Assembly: GCA_002077045.2 (NCBI GenBank)
Contig: KZ111160.1
Coordinates: 38,005-102,004 of the forward strand
Length of the DNA stretch: 64,000 bases
Origin: Rachicladosporium sp. CCFEE 5018
Taxonomy: Eukaryota > Ascomycota > Dothideomycetes > Cladosporiales > Cladosporiaceae
Direction: 5' to 3'
Below are positions 9,664-19,922 of the stretch, in pieces. The notes under the pieces were generated by a model. The model did no database searches. It was not told where the DNA came from and saw only the letters and a list, made by a program, of their open reading frames with translations. Every line of letters starts with the position of its first letter. Positions within the stretch are counted from its first letter, which is position 1. The position numbers were made by a program, and so were the translations under genes.

Positions 9664-11438
9664 ATGCCTCCGCGCACCACCTCGCTCACCGGCCAGTTCT
9701 CCGTTACGGACGCCAACAATGAGGTCGTGTGTCCGCTGCGCAATCACGATGGCAGCCATTGCAGGAAGCGATGTCTCGGCGTGAGTTTACCACCTCCATC
9801 TACCATCACTCCCAATGCTCTTTGTCAGCTGCTATTGTTGCCTCGCAATACGCTCAATCCTTTCGCATTGTCTATCTTCATATTGCATGCGTTTCAGTCA
9901 CACGCAAGGAGCACCCAGTAACAATGTCTTCGCCCACAGGAGAAGCGATATCGCTCCATGCAGGAGCATATCCGCCGAGCCCACCCCGAGTACTATATCG
10001 CCAAATTGCCGGCGACGAAGGAGAGCTTCGATCTCATGATATCGACGCCGCCACATGAACGCCCACAGGAACCCTCCCCGCAACAGAACCACGCCCAGGC
10101 AGTGGTACCACAGCACTCTGACCCGTCAGGTCTGTCACCCGCCTTCAACCTTGACGCAGGCTTCGGCTCATCATTTGCGCCAGGCTATGGTCACATACTT
10201 GGGCAGCACGATGGCGGCTACTACACGGCGGGTGACAATGACGCCGCGGTCATATACAGCAACATGCAAGCACAACAACGCTCGTCAGACGAGTACAGAA
10301 GAGGCTCTCTGATCCCTGCGGCGTCGGCAGCGGCAGCTCTAGCACAGCTGCACTACCATCGTGGCGCAGGCGCAGATGCAGACTGGGCAGGCGATAACAT
10401 GGGACAGGTGATTTTCCCTTCTTTGCAGCTATCACCAACGGGCACTGAAGCCGACTTTCTTCAGAACTACTTCGCCGATCAAAACAATGATATGAAGACG
10501 AATCATTTCCACGTCGATCCCGCGCTGGAAGAGCCGCCTTTTCTGCAAGACCATAACTTTCCTACTTCAAGCAATCAAGATTTGCCTGCATTGATGGCGA
10601 GTAGTCTAGCACATTCGCCGACTGATCGGCCGATGACTTTACCGTCACTGCACAGAAGTCTATCGCGGTCACATACGAGACCGCGGAAGAGCAGTCTGGG
10701 ACAGCAAGCACGCTTGCCGAAGCATGAGAGGAAGAGGAGTAAGGATTTGTCGAAGCGGCTGAGTGGGGAACGAAGACCGAATTCCTCCGAGCCCAGTGCT
10801 GCTTCGATATACGGTAAGCGATGGGAGGACCTCATTGATGCGGCCACTAGCGCCACTGAAGAAGAGGGCTCGAGAGATTTAACACCAGTATGTTGTCCTG
10901 ATCTCCTTTATGAAGCAACGTGTGGCTGAACACATCACAGATACCGGGATCACCCTATCACTCCCCACAAGTCGCCTCACGGACGTCAATACCACCTCCC
11001 TTCGCCCTCGGCTCCCAATTCCAATCATTCCAAGCGTCCCCTCTGAACCGCGCGCTCACACCACCTCCCGCAAATGCAGATCTAGACCTTCAACAATACA
11101 CCTCTGCGGACTCACCACTATCCTCAGCCTCTCTTCACCACCATCAAGACTCCACTGGCTCCGGCTCACAGTTCAACATCATCCAACCTGGCACCATGGA
11201 CTCCAACAACACCTCACCCATGTTCCCCATACAGCAACCTGTGCAGATATACTGCGCGGGTTGCAAGAGACTGAGTGTGCTTAAGGAAAGCTACGCATGC
11301 GTCAACTGTATCTGCGGGTTGTGTCCGACTTGTGTACAGGCGCTGTTGGACAATCAACGGAATGGGCGGATGAGTGGGTGTCCGAGTTGTCAGATGGCTT
11401 ATGGGAATTATAAGCAATTTCAGCTGGACCTGAGGTGA
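9664..11438 (+). CDS. RING-like zinc-finger protein of unknown function (unit A)
   Basis: Three exons (9664-9780, 9940-10887, 10941-11438) join in phase 0 to give 520 aa. The N-terminus holds a C/H-rich finger (CPLRNHDGSHC ... HIRRAHP), split by the first intron of 159 bp. The middle is Ser/Pro/Gln-rich and probably disordered, with a basic patch around PKHERKRSKDLSKR. The C-terminus is a compact treble-clef/RING-like module, CAGCKRL...CVNCICGLCPTC...CPSC. I know this arrangement as a conserved uncharacterised protein of filamentous ascomycetes. A DNA- or ubiquitin-related role is possible but not shown. All exon borders are the same in unit B. Confidence 0.82.
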
Positions 11439-12386
11439 TGGAACGTCGGACTTGTTGCGACGTGATACATTGATGCGCACATGGCCTGCTACAAAACACC
11501 ATATCGCCGCTAGGCTCACTCACCGTCACCGATCGAACTTTTTAACACACTGGATCGAGATGTCCTCGAGTCCGCTCCACTGCTGGATCGACTCTAAGGT
11601 CGCCCTGTCTCGACTTCGACCTCACGAAACCTTCTTGCTCCAAATGCATTCTTGCTGCAGCAGGTACTGAACGGCAGAAGACTCAAGATGAGGGGCACGG
11701 CTGATCACGGACGAGTGGTAGAGCAAAAACCGAACGACATGTACATATGGGAAAGCGCTGATGCGCAGGCTTATAGCTACGGGATGATGATATACGATGA
11801 AACGAAACCGGTTTCTTGCAGGACTCTGGGAGTTTCTGGGCTTGCTGGTAGGAGGCTAGGGATGAGTAGACGTCTGGGCCGTCGAAAAGCTAGCTGCAGG
11901 CGTTGCTAGGTAGCCAGATACCTCGAGTACGAGACTTGTCGCTATCATCACGTGCTTCCGATATCTCACTATGTCCGTCAATGCTATTCCAACTTTTGGC
12001 GGTCAGAGTGATCGCATCCGCAAAAGTACCGGCTTGGCTTGAGATATGTGCTCGTCCGGTATTGCACCGAACGCGACCACGAAGCTATAGCTACGAGAGC
12101 TACAAGCTTGCACTTCGACATCATGGGATTTCAAGAAGTTGTCCGCATTTGCCGTGCTTGGTCAGTGGAAACTTGACGAAGACTTGTCGGCATGGCACGA
12201 TGCTCGTGAGTAAGGAGGTATTGGCATTGCCAAAACGTACATAGGCTCGAGAGCTCCTGCCCCAGATGACAGTAAGTGCTCCTAATTCGATCTTCCTTTC
12301 ACTGTAGCCTCTTGCATCTCCTGCGTTGATCTGGACCAATTGGAACATAACGTTCTCGAAGCATTGAACCCGCGATCCGCTCCACG
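11439..12386. other. Intergenic holding a 223-bp tract identical in both units (unit A)
   Basis: No gene is supported in 948 bp. The first 450 bp align only poorly with unit B, yet 11914-12136 is identical base for base to 36205-36427, and divergence resumes after it. The tract contains a short inverted element around the overlapping GCTATAGC/TAGCTAC motifs near 12082. Confidence 0.6.
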
Positions 12387-12956
12387 ATGTCGAAACGAAC
12401 GACAGCAACCTGCTACTGCGGCGCTGTTCAGCTCGAGATTGTAGGTCTCTCCTCGGCGGTCACCTGCCCCAAAGCAGATCAAGGACTAATATGTAGTTCA
12501 GCCAGTCCAAGGCGAAGGCTTCGTCAATACTCATGCCTGTCATTGCAAAGACTGCCGACACGTGACCGGCACAATGTTCGCCTCCAACGTCTGTGCCTCC
12601 CTCTCACATCCTCAACCGAACGAGCTGGCTCTCTGATAAATTTCCAGCTTACTGTCGAAACGCCTCACCTTCGCCATGTCCGCGGCGAGGACAACCTCTC
12701 GGCTTATGCCACGGCCAAGACAATCAATACCGGCAATACCATGACCTCGTCCTTCTGCAAGACCTGTGGTGCTCTGATGTATCGGCGCAGTAGCGGTTTC
12801 CCTGGGTTGAGCTTCTGTCGAATCGGGACAGTGGATGACATTGAGTTGCATGATGAGATCCTGAAGCCGATGGCGGAGCAATTCACCGTCAGCAGGGTGA
12901 AGTGGCTGGAGCCGGTGGAGGGCGTGCGGCAGACAGAGGGAATGAGTACTGAGTAG
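12387..12956 (+). CDS. GFA (glutathione-dependent formaldehyde-activating/CENP-V) domain protein (unit A)
   Basis: Three short exons (12387-12440, 12502-12588, 12648-12956) join to 149 aa, normal for this family. The zinc-binding cysteines follow the family pattern: CYCG near the N-terminus, HACHCKDCRHVTG, then FCKTCGALMYRR. These proteins bind zinc, and some help glutathione react with formaldehyde; many fungal paralogues have unknown substrates. The second intron is unusual: joining the family-conserved segments requires a GTCTGT donor at 12589. The unit B copy has GTCTGC at the same place. The first intron uses the distal AG at 12500-12501. Confidence 0.78.
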   Translation: MSKRTTATCYCGAVQLEIVGLSSAVTCPKADQGLICSSASPRRRLRQYSCLSLQRLPTRDRHNVRLQRLCLPLTSSTERAGSLINFQLTVETPHLRHVRGEDNLSAYATAKTINTGNTMTSSFCKTCGALMYRRSSGFPGLSFCRIGTVDDIELHDEILKPMAEQFTVSRVKWLEPVEGVRQTEGMSTE

Positions 12957-13008
12957 GCTGCCTTGAATTACGATCTCTAGCAACCATTTATACAGACCTC
13001 AGTACCCT

Positions 13009-14626
13009 CTATTCGGCCGCAGGAGTCGTCAAGCACTTCGCCTCTCGCTCCGCAAGTGAGATATCTCGTGCAGGCACGCCAGCTCCGAACTCTCTGATGT
13101 TCGCCTGCCCAACATTGTGCTCCTTCCATCCCATGGCCTCTAGACCAGCCGCTCCGTTCCTAGCAAAAGTGACCCAAGCATCCTGCATAGCAGCACTGGT
13201 CTCGTACTCCAACTGCGTGCTGTTTCCTCGATAGTTCGGGTATGTCCCAAAGACGAGAGGTTGCTCCGAGCCGTGGTAAGCACCTAGCCAGAAGCGAGGC
13301 GATACGTTGGTGAAGTTGCCAGCGTACATGAACCTGTAAGTCTGCTGGCCTGTTCGATCACGAAGTGCTGTGGACTGGGTCGCAGGACAGAAGAAGAGGA
13401 GATCGTCGTAGATGGCTCCCGTGGCATAGTCGGGATTATCGGCGCTGTAGGGCTGGACGAAGGCGAGGCCATCCTGTAGGTTCGTGCCAATGATGGCGGG
13501 CTGGAACCCATGTTAGCCCTTCGGATTGAACACCTGCGGAAATGGTAGTCTCATACAGTCTTGGCCTGTTTGCCCTGCAATGCACGCTCGGTGATATTGG
13601 CGAATTGCAGCTTCTCGTCGACGACTGGGACGAAGTACAAGACGAGCTGGCCAGTCCTTTGCACTTTCTCGACGAAGTCATTGATCACCAAGGCATCCAC
13701 TTCCCTCATACATCTCAACAAGCCGGTGGAGTCTTCGCCATACCCAGTGCAGCCTAAATTCTCCGCAACATACGTGAAATTAGACGTGTCGCTCTCCGGT
13801 CGGGTAAAGCCTTCCGTGAAGCCAGTCCCAGAGTCCTCAATCACGCCAGTAACGATCGGATCATCGTAGAAGCCGAATGTGTACCAGTCAATGCTCATGG
13901 AACCCGAGGACTGGCCCCAGAGTATCATGTGCACAGGATCTCCGCCAAATGCAGCGATATTCGCTTTGGCCCATTCACCACAGTGCGGATGTCAAGTGTG
14001 CCCAAGTTCTGTTGCGCCAGGCCTGGAGCGCTGGGATAGCCAAAGATGTTGCTGCGGAAATTTGGCACCAGGACAATGTGGTCTCGCGTGCGCTGTATCC
14101 ACTGCGTAGGCTTCTGATATGGTACATCTTGTCCTCCGGTCGAGAAACCTCCGCCATAGATGAATATGATGACTGGCAAGCCTTTGCGGTGACTTTCAGT
14201 TGCTCGTGATCTGTGACTAGATGTTGTGGGAGTCCAGACGCTCAAAGTGAGGCAGTCCTCGCTTATGCGACCAGTGGTGTTGAGGCCGCCCAGGTTGTAT
14301 TCCAGTACATCTTGATTGAAGGCGTTCGCTGGGGATGCCGTGAAATATTGCAGACAGCTGGGAAGTATGGCCTTCGCTTCAATGTTCACGCGAGACTGGT
14401 CGAGGGGCACAGGAGGCGCGAAGCGAAGGTCGCCCAAAGGCGGACGAGCGTAAGGGATCCCCAGGAACTGACGGACGTTCGGCGCGGCGGAGTCAATCTT
14501 GCCATGGAGGCGTCCGCTTGAGGTCTGTACTGTGAGACCATCATTGGCCTTCGCATGCTCACGAGAAGGCGGATGAGCAGTAGAAGTCGTGAGTAATGCA
14601 AGGAACGGCAGGAGAATAAGCATCAT
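13009..14626 (-). pseudogene. Secreted carboxylesterase (type B), frameshifted (unit A)
   Basis: The gene starts at 14626 with a signal peptide (MMLILLPFLALLTTSTA) followed by the type B carboxylesterase fold: LGIPYARPP, SEDCLTLSVW, the oxyanion loop YGGGFSTG and the nucleophile motif GQSSGS. An intron near 13500-13558 joins to the last exon, ending at 13009. Between NLGTLDIRTVV and the next conserved segment (EWAKANIAAFGGDP) the frame is lost: near 13978 one base is missing compared with unit B (cattcacc against cattcaacc). This places the active-site serine out of frame. No other lesion was seen, so a sequencing error is possible, but unit B carries its own different breaks. Confidence 0.78.
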
Positions 14627-15432
14627 CTGGACACTACCTAGGGTATCATACAATGTAGCGCTACCTCGCTGGAGATCATAGCCAGCACTTGTACTTCATT
14701 GTGCCGGCGAGGGTGTGCCTGCATCGCCAAGGCGATCCGCATCAGGTCCGGTCCAGAAATGAGCATAGTGAGGTATCTCTTACGCCATTGAGCAGGTTTG
14801 CGGGCGTTCATATTACTACTGCCGCATGTACATGAGGCGGCGAGATCCGGATTGAGCATGGTCTAGCATTCGCTTCTGACTGCTCACATGCTCATATATT
14901 GCTGATGAGTGCGTTGGTGTGGAGTCGAGATCAAGCAAACCGTGCATGGTGATCGGAGGAAGCAGGTCATGATCGCCAAGGAAGAAGCTAAGGCTGTCTA
15001 ACAGATGCTTGTATGGTAGCGCTGGGTATATACATTATTCGATCCCTATTTCTTGCAGCGCACTTGCAGCGCAATTGTGTCGCCTGGCAGCTAGGTTGCG
15101 TGACGACCGGGAGATCAAGCTCGTCGTAGTATACGGGTGGCAAGCCAGCAAGTCAGGACTGTTCCATGCTTGCACCAAAGCGAACTCGTCCATTCTGTCA
15201 TTTTCAGGGAAAGATAGAAGGTCTATCATGGGACAAAGACAAGTGATCAATAGCGCATTCATCGTAGATAACATGATGGTCCATCAAATGGAACTGTCGA
15301 TCGGACAGGGATTCCAAAGTCGCTCCCTGAGAACTCCCACGTACAATCAATGCTTGAACCCACAGCACAACGCCGACTCCTCGCTCAAACCCTTAGCTGA
15401 CGAACGCAATTCTCAACCCGCTTCCTCATCAT
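14627..15432. other. Intergenic, esterase promoter region (unit A)
   Basis: No gene is supported in 806 bp. A 154-codon plus-strand frame (15009-15473) exists in both units but has no ATG until its middle and runs into the antisense of the next gene, so I do not call it. Confidence 0.55.
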
Positions 15433-15999
15433 TCATGCCAAGCCAGACCCTCCTGGAACGAAAGACATCCTGATCGCTTGTCCAAAGAAGCCTTTCTTCT
15501 GTACACCAAGCTTCCCGCGACACGCGTCGTGTCGAGCTCGCATGACAGGATCTGGAGGCCCAGTCAGCAAGTGCAAAGCATCAGTCGCATCCTCCCTCAA
15601 CATGAACTTACCAACTCCCTTCTTCATCAAATCATTCCTAGTCTCGTCCGACATCGAAAACACAGGGTGGTCCCTCGGCAAGTCCCAGTAACTCGTCCAG
15701 GGATTGTGATTCTCGCCCTGATCCGGCGTGACAGGGCGCCGGAAGCCGTCAGCGAGGTCAGAGTTCCTCACAGCCTCTCGCATGTCGTCTTCTTCCTCGT
15801 CTCCGACTAGAGTGTCCGCATCGGGATCATCTGAGAAAGGGTTCTTGGCCTGTCGCTTGGGCTTTGGGGGTGGAGCGATGTACGTAGAGGCCGAAGATAT
15901 AGGGCTGATGAACGAGATCCCCATGGCTGAAGGCCGCTCGCCAGAGTATGGAATCTCGACCACCTCCTTCGAAGGCCGGCTGGGCATCTTGAAAGGCAT
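15433..15999 (-). CDS. Conserved hypothetical protein, 188 aa (unit A)
   Basis: One exon, starting at the ATG at 15999. The N-terminal half is Pro/Ser-rich with a basic stretch (PPPKPKRQAKNPF) and an acidic run (GDEEEDD), and is probably disordered. The C-terminal half (about residues 95-188) looks folded, with NPWTSYWDLPRDHPVFSM and a Cys/Lys/Gly segment, GKLGVQKKGFFGQAIRMSF. No signal peptide or membrane span is evident. I do not recognise a named domain. Unit B differs by only a residue or two, far less than flanking genes, which suggests either constraint or recent conversion. A function cannot be assigned. Confidence 0.75.
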   Translation of the reverse strand: MPFKMPSRPSKEVVEIPYSGERPSAMGISFISPISSASTYIAPPPKPKRQAKNPFSDDPDADTLVGDEEEDDMREAVRNSDLADGFRRPVTPDQGENHNPWTSYWDLPRDHPVFSMSDETRNDLMKKGVGKFMLREDATDALHLLTGPPDPVMRARHDACRGKLGVQKKGFFGQAIRMSFVPGGSGLA

Positions 16000-16519
16000 G
16001 ATGTGCGGTGTGGGGTGAGAGTGGTCAGGCTTTGATCGTATCGCTCTTGAGGGGCACAGGTGTTTGGTTGTGCTCTTGACTAGTTGTGAGACTCTGAGAT
16101 TGGCACGCCTTCTTCACGACAGCTTATCGCCTAGTAAACAATGAGAAGGTAGAGTTATATGGTTACCCGCGCACTTGACTGTCTACGAAACGCCCAATAG
16201 ACGCCGTACCGCTGTTCCGTCTGGGCTCAGCGATGTCGTCACCTAGGCACGCGCTGGCGAGAACGTGACAGGACACAGCCCTGTCATGCGGGGAGATGTT
16301 GCACAAGCGATCTGTCGGGGAAAGTGTGTGGAGGCGCAGCAACAAGGTGCAGTCGAAACATTCGACGCCGGTTAAAGTTGCATATTAGGCTGAAGCTTCC
16401 ACCATAGTACAGCACTGATACAAGCAATGCTTCGTTATGCTTGCATCGCGATGGTATTATACCTCAGGCATGGAAAGACGACTTCGACGACTTCGCGACA
16501 TGCAGAACTCGCGCAGATC
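16000..16519. other. Intergenic (unit A)
   Basis: Nothing beyond the flanking promoter and 3' end is seen in 520 bp. Similarity to unit B (40292-40814) is moderate, with many substitutions and small indels. Confidence 0.55.
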
Positions 16520-18238
16520 TCATGTGTAGCTAGCTGCGCCTTGCTTGCGCGGGTAGCGGTGCTCATCAATCTGTTCGCGGACTCTGATTGGCAAGGTAGC
16601 AGCAATGTGTCGGGATCTAGAAGGCTTCACCGTACTTGAGCTGTTCGCTGTGTCGGATCGCTCACCTGTTCGACGGTTCGGACGGTGTCGCCGATGACTT
16701 CGGTCACTGCGATAGTTATCATCGCTTCGCGTCGGCCGGGGCCTGCTGAGATCAACACAACTGATGCTATCATCAGGCACGATTGTGCGAGTGTCATCCA
16801 TGCCATCGCTCACTACACCGACATCGTCGAAGCCCATAGGCTCTTGTACGCGCTCCGACGCGTCGAAGTACGGGATCGCTCTCGAGCGGTGCGATCGTGT
16901 GCTGAGGTCAGTACGACGACTCGCCGTGCTGTCACTGGTACGCCGCCGGCCATCGGAGCGTCCCTGCGGTGGTCTGACTGTGCTGATCTCGCTTGTGATC
17001 GAACGGTGTTCGTCCTTGCTCGGTCGAGTGTACCCAGAGCTGTGATGCGATTGAGTGCTGAACACACTGTCGCGTCTTCGTGGGAAAGGCTCATCGGTGC
17101 TTTCACAAGCTGACTCTCGCTCATGGCGGCTTGCGAATTCCTCAGCACTTCTGAGCAGTAGCGGCTGTCGACTCGGTATTTCCATCACCGTCGTCGATCG
17201 TCTGGGGATATACGCGCTGCGAGCTGTCTTTCCCGAGGAACGAGCGTCGTACGTCTTACTTCGTGGAGGCTGTGGGCGAGAAGAGGCGGCATGGTGGATG
17301 AGCGTGCGCTGCGAGTCTTCCCGGTTCTCGTGGCTCTCATAGGCGATTGCTAGTGGCTGACGAGCTTCCAATATCGTTCGTGGGTTAGCGATGTGACGTG
17401 ACTCGGTCTCACTCCACCCGCGATGACCGCGAACGGTCGGTCTTTCCGACATTGACCGATGGCTCGCACGACTACCCTTAGCAGCATCGCGACCGCGAGA
17501 TCTGGCGGTCGTGCTGAACGCAGCCTCCTTGTGCGCACCATCCCGCTCAGCATGTACCATCGCGAATGCAAACGCCGCTCCTGCAGCAGCACCTAGTAGA
17601 GTGCCCATCAGAGCGCGCGAGGTGTCATTCGCGAGACCTGTGGGGCTCGGATCGGGCTGGGCAACGACGATGGGCATTCTGTCGCTCCGATTCGATGTCG
17701 GAGTTCGCAGTAATATCGCCTTTGCTACATTCGGAGCTGTCTTGGATCGAGCCGGAGGCGCAAACGGTCTTTCACGGCCATGGCGGACTCCATAACGTGC
17801 CCCTGACTCGTCCGAGGACGTAGCTTCGTCCCTCTCGCGGTAGATGAATTCGACAGTGTTGCCGTCCAAGTCCTCTACAGCCGCATTGAAGCAGCTACAG
17901 TCATCGTTCCGATAGCTGGGTGCTCCACTTGGCCATCCCCCAGCTCCGAGAGCAGCGCTGTAGCACTCTCGGACCGCTACTCTGCTCTTCGCCGTGAAGG
18001 CAACATGTGCCGGAACGAGCTTGACCCTGATATTATTAGCGAATGCCGTACACATTGGAAGTTCCACTTACCCTCTAGCAGCAGGACAGAGAAACAGATC
18101 TGCGTCTCGAACGCCAAGGCCCACAGTGTTGCCCTGAGTGCCTAGAAAGTGATAATCTAGCGGCTGAAGAGCAGCCAAGTAGAACGATGTCGAAGAGGGT
18201 ATGTGAGATACTGTCAATCCCAGGTGCGAGACAGGCAT
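16520..18238 (-). CDS. VOC (glyoxalase-like) domain fused to a long disordered Arg/Ser-rich tail (unit A)
   Basis: Exon 1 (18238-18072) and exon 2 (18026-16520), separated by a 45-bp intron, encode 557 aa. Residues 1 to about 125 form a VOC/glyoxalase-bleomycin-resistance-type fold (MPVSHLGLTVSHIPSS at the start, EDLDGNTVEFIYRE at the end). Next comes a Gly/Ala hydrophobic segment (GTLLGAAAGAAFAFAM), which could be a single membrane span, then about 350 residues rich in Arg, Ser, Thr and Asp with many RSR/SRS pairs. The VOC part may bind a metal and a small molecule; the tail resembles phosphorylated scaffolding regions. Fusion of the two is unusual. The VOC half and Gly/Ala segment are nearly identical to unit B, the tail much less so. 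Confidence 0.8.
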
Positions 18239-19063
18239 GTCCTAGCAAGATCGACAGGCAGTAATTTAAGGGTGCAAAACGGTGAAGTGCACCGTATGAT
18301 AATGTGTGTGAATTGAGAACACCAAAGCAGAATCTGACAGCTCGTCCTTGCTCTTTCCAGAGTCTGTAAGAACTAGAGACAGCGAAACGATATGCCTGAA
18401 GGCTACTTTCCTTGGTATGAGGCGACGAATGACTCCAGACCCATGTCAGCGTCCAGTGCCGTTCTCCAACACATGCACATTACCGAGAAGCATCGCAGCG
18501 GCGACGTGCACGGGCGCCGAATAGCGGCATGTCAGGTCCACATCAGTAAGAGCACCCATTCGAGCCCCATCATTACAGATGCGTTGCCTCGCAGTTCGGG
18601 GCGGAAGCCTAGTGGTCATTATCAGTATGTGGCGCGGGTTGAGGTTGTGCCACGTTGAGGTGCATGTGAGCTAAGATTTGGTTGACGTGCGACGCGTGAT
18701 TGGCAAAACGTCCAGGTGCAGCAGTCGTGGGCTTGGTGGGCCTGGATATGAACAAGCATCAATGTTGTATATGGCAATCGAGGCCAGCCTCGTGCCTAGG
18801 CATACTCAGTTGTATGCTTCGCAGCCGTCTCCTATAGACCATCCTCCCCTTCAATACTGCAGTTCTGCTCAGCATTCCTCAAAATCCGTCTAACAAGCCC
18901 TCCCGAGGGTCCACTCCAAGCCCGCGCATAACAAATGGGTATATACCAATTTCCAACCATACAAATGTACCACTCAACCTCGTCCAAACACTCCGCTGAA
19001 CGAACAAAGAACACCGCTACCTCATCTCAGGTCATCATGTTGTGGTTGCTAGAAGATGATGCA
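18239..19063. other. Intergenic (unit A)
   Basis: No gene is supported in 825 bp. An 88-codon plus-strand frame at 18392-18658 is open in both units, but its two versions differ mainly by amino-acid-changing substitutions. The stretch 18900-19060 aligns poorly with unit B. Confidence 0.55.
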
Positions 19064-19822
19064 TCACACCAGATCCCCGTAAACCATCCCTCCCCTCCCT
19101 TTCTGTCTACTGTCAGCCTTCTCCTTCATCGCCCGTCCAAACATCCTCCTCAGACTGAATCCTTTCTTCTTATCCGTGCCAGCGATGGAAGGCGCGGCTG
19201 TCGACTCAACCCTACTCACGCCAGGTCTACCCTTCTCCATTCCGGCGCTCGCGGAAGGCGTCAAAGGCTCCGTACTGGGAAATAGGGCCAGTCGTTGGGT
19301 CGAGGAACGGGCGTCGGTCTGTTGCGACTGAAGTGAGTCGCCTGTGGGCTGAAGTTTGCTATCAGTAGGCGATGGTCCTTTGTCTGGGGACGCCGCGTTG
19401 GAAGCGGGAGGAGTAGGCAAGGCGGTGAGAGGACCCTGGGCTGGAGTCTCGAGGTGCTTCTTGCGGACCGAGAGGCGGCGGGCGAAGCGGGTGCTGTGGA
19501 TTACGAATTAGTGAGAGGCACCGGAATGTGGGGAGAATAAGGTGGTGGTACCCAGCTATGGAGTCGCGCTTAGATTTGTGAGGGTCTGCTGGGTCAACTT
19601 TGCTCAGGGCAGCGGTATCTTTACTTTGCGCGCGGGCGTTGGGAGACGAGGTCTGCTGTTCGACACCGCGACTAGCAGGTCGGAGAGCTGTAGCTACGTT
19701 GTCACCCCAGGTTGCAGCTCGGGCGGGCTTCGCTGAGCCGTTTGTCACTGGCTTATGCTCAGCGCGTTGGTCGCTTGAGCTCTGTCCTCTTGCTCTCCGG
19801 ATAACGGTCGCTGACGCCGAGC
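19064..19822 (-). CDS. Coiled-coil hypothetical protein, 3' part only, cut by assembly gap (unit A)
   Basis: This is the C-terminal part of the gene seen more fully at 43345-44985. The last exon is 19064-19493 and the preceding exon 19552-19822 runs into the N gap; the intron is 58 bp (19494-19551). The visible protein is Ser/Thr/Pro/Gln-rich and basic, ending with GFSLRRMFGRAMKEK and GGMVYGDLV, so it is a disordered tail with a short amphipathic helix. The 5' two-thirds of the gene is missing at this place in the assembly. No domain is recognised. Confidence 0.75.
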
Positions 19823-19922
19823 NNNNNNNNNNNNNNNNNNNNNNNNNNNNNNNNNNNNNNNNNNNNNNNNNNNNNNNNNNNNNNNNNNNNNNNNNNNNNN
19901 NNNNNNNNNNNNNNNNNNNNNN
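19823..19922. other. Assembly gap of exactly 100 N (placeholder)
   Basis: A run of exactly 100 N, the usual filler for a gap of unknown size. On the left the coiled-coil gene (minus strand) loses its 5' end; on the right a plus-strand gene also lacks its 5' end. The real sequence here, or the true junction, is therefore unknown. Confidence 0.95.

Larger units (their letters stand above)
1..19822. repeat. Unit A of a ~24.28-kb near-tandem duplication
   Basis: Base 1 aligns with base 24283 and base 19822 with base 44103, so the offset is 24282 at the left end and 24281 at the right end over almost 20 kb. Gene order, orientation and intron positions are the same as in unit B. Similarity is uneven: some kilobases differ by a few percent, some intergenic stretches hardly align, and some tracts are identical. 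The unit is cut on the left by the window edge and on the right by an N gap. It may be a second haplotype placed in tandem by the assembler rather than a true duplication. Confidence 0.95.

Noticed and set aside
15009..15473. 154-codon plus-strand frame present at the same length in both units
   Set aside because: It has no ATG near its start, runs antisense into the 3' end of the 188-aa gene, and the differences I could see between units change amino acids. Shared length is explained by low divergence here.
16685..17113. Long antisense frames within the VOC-tail gene
   Set aside because: These mirror the Arg/Ser codon bias of the sense strand; the sense frame has the VOC domain and a correct intron.
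18392..18658. 88-codon plus-strand frame open in both units
   Set aside because: Substitutions between units look neutral with respect to the frame (several radical replacements), and the product resembles nothing.
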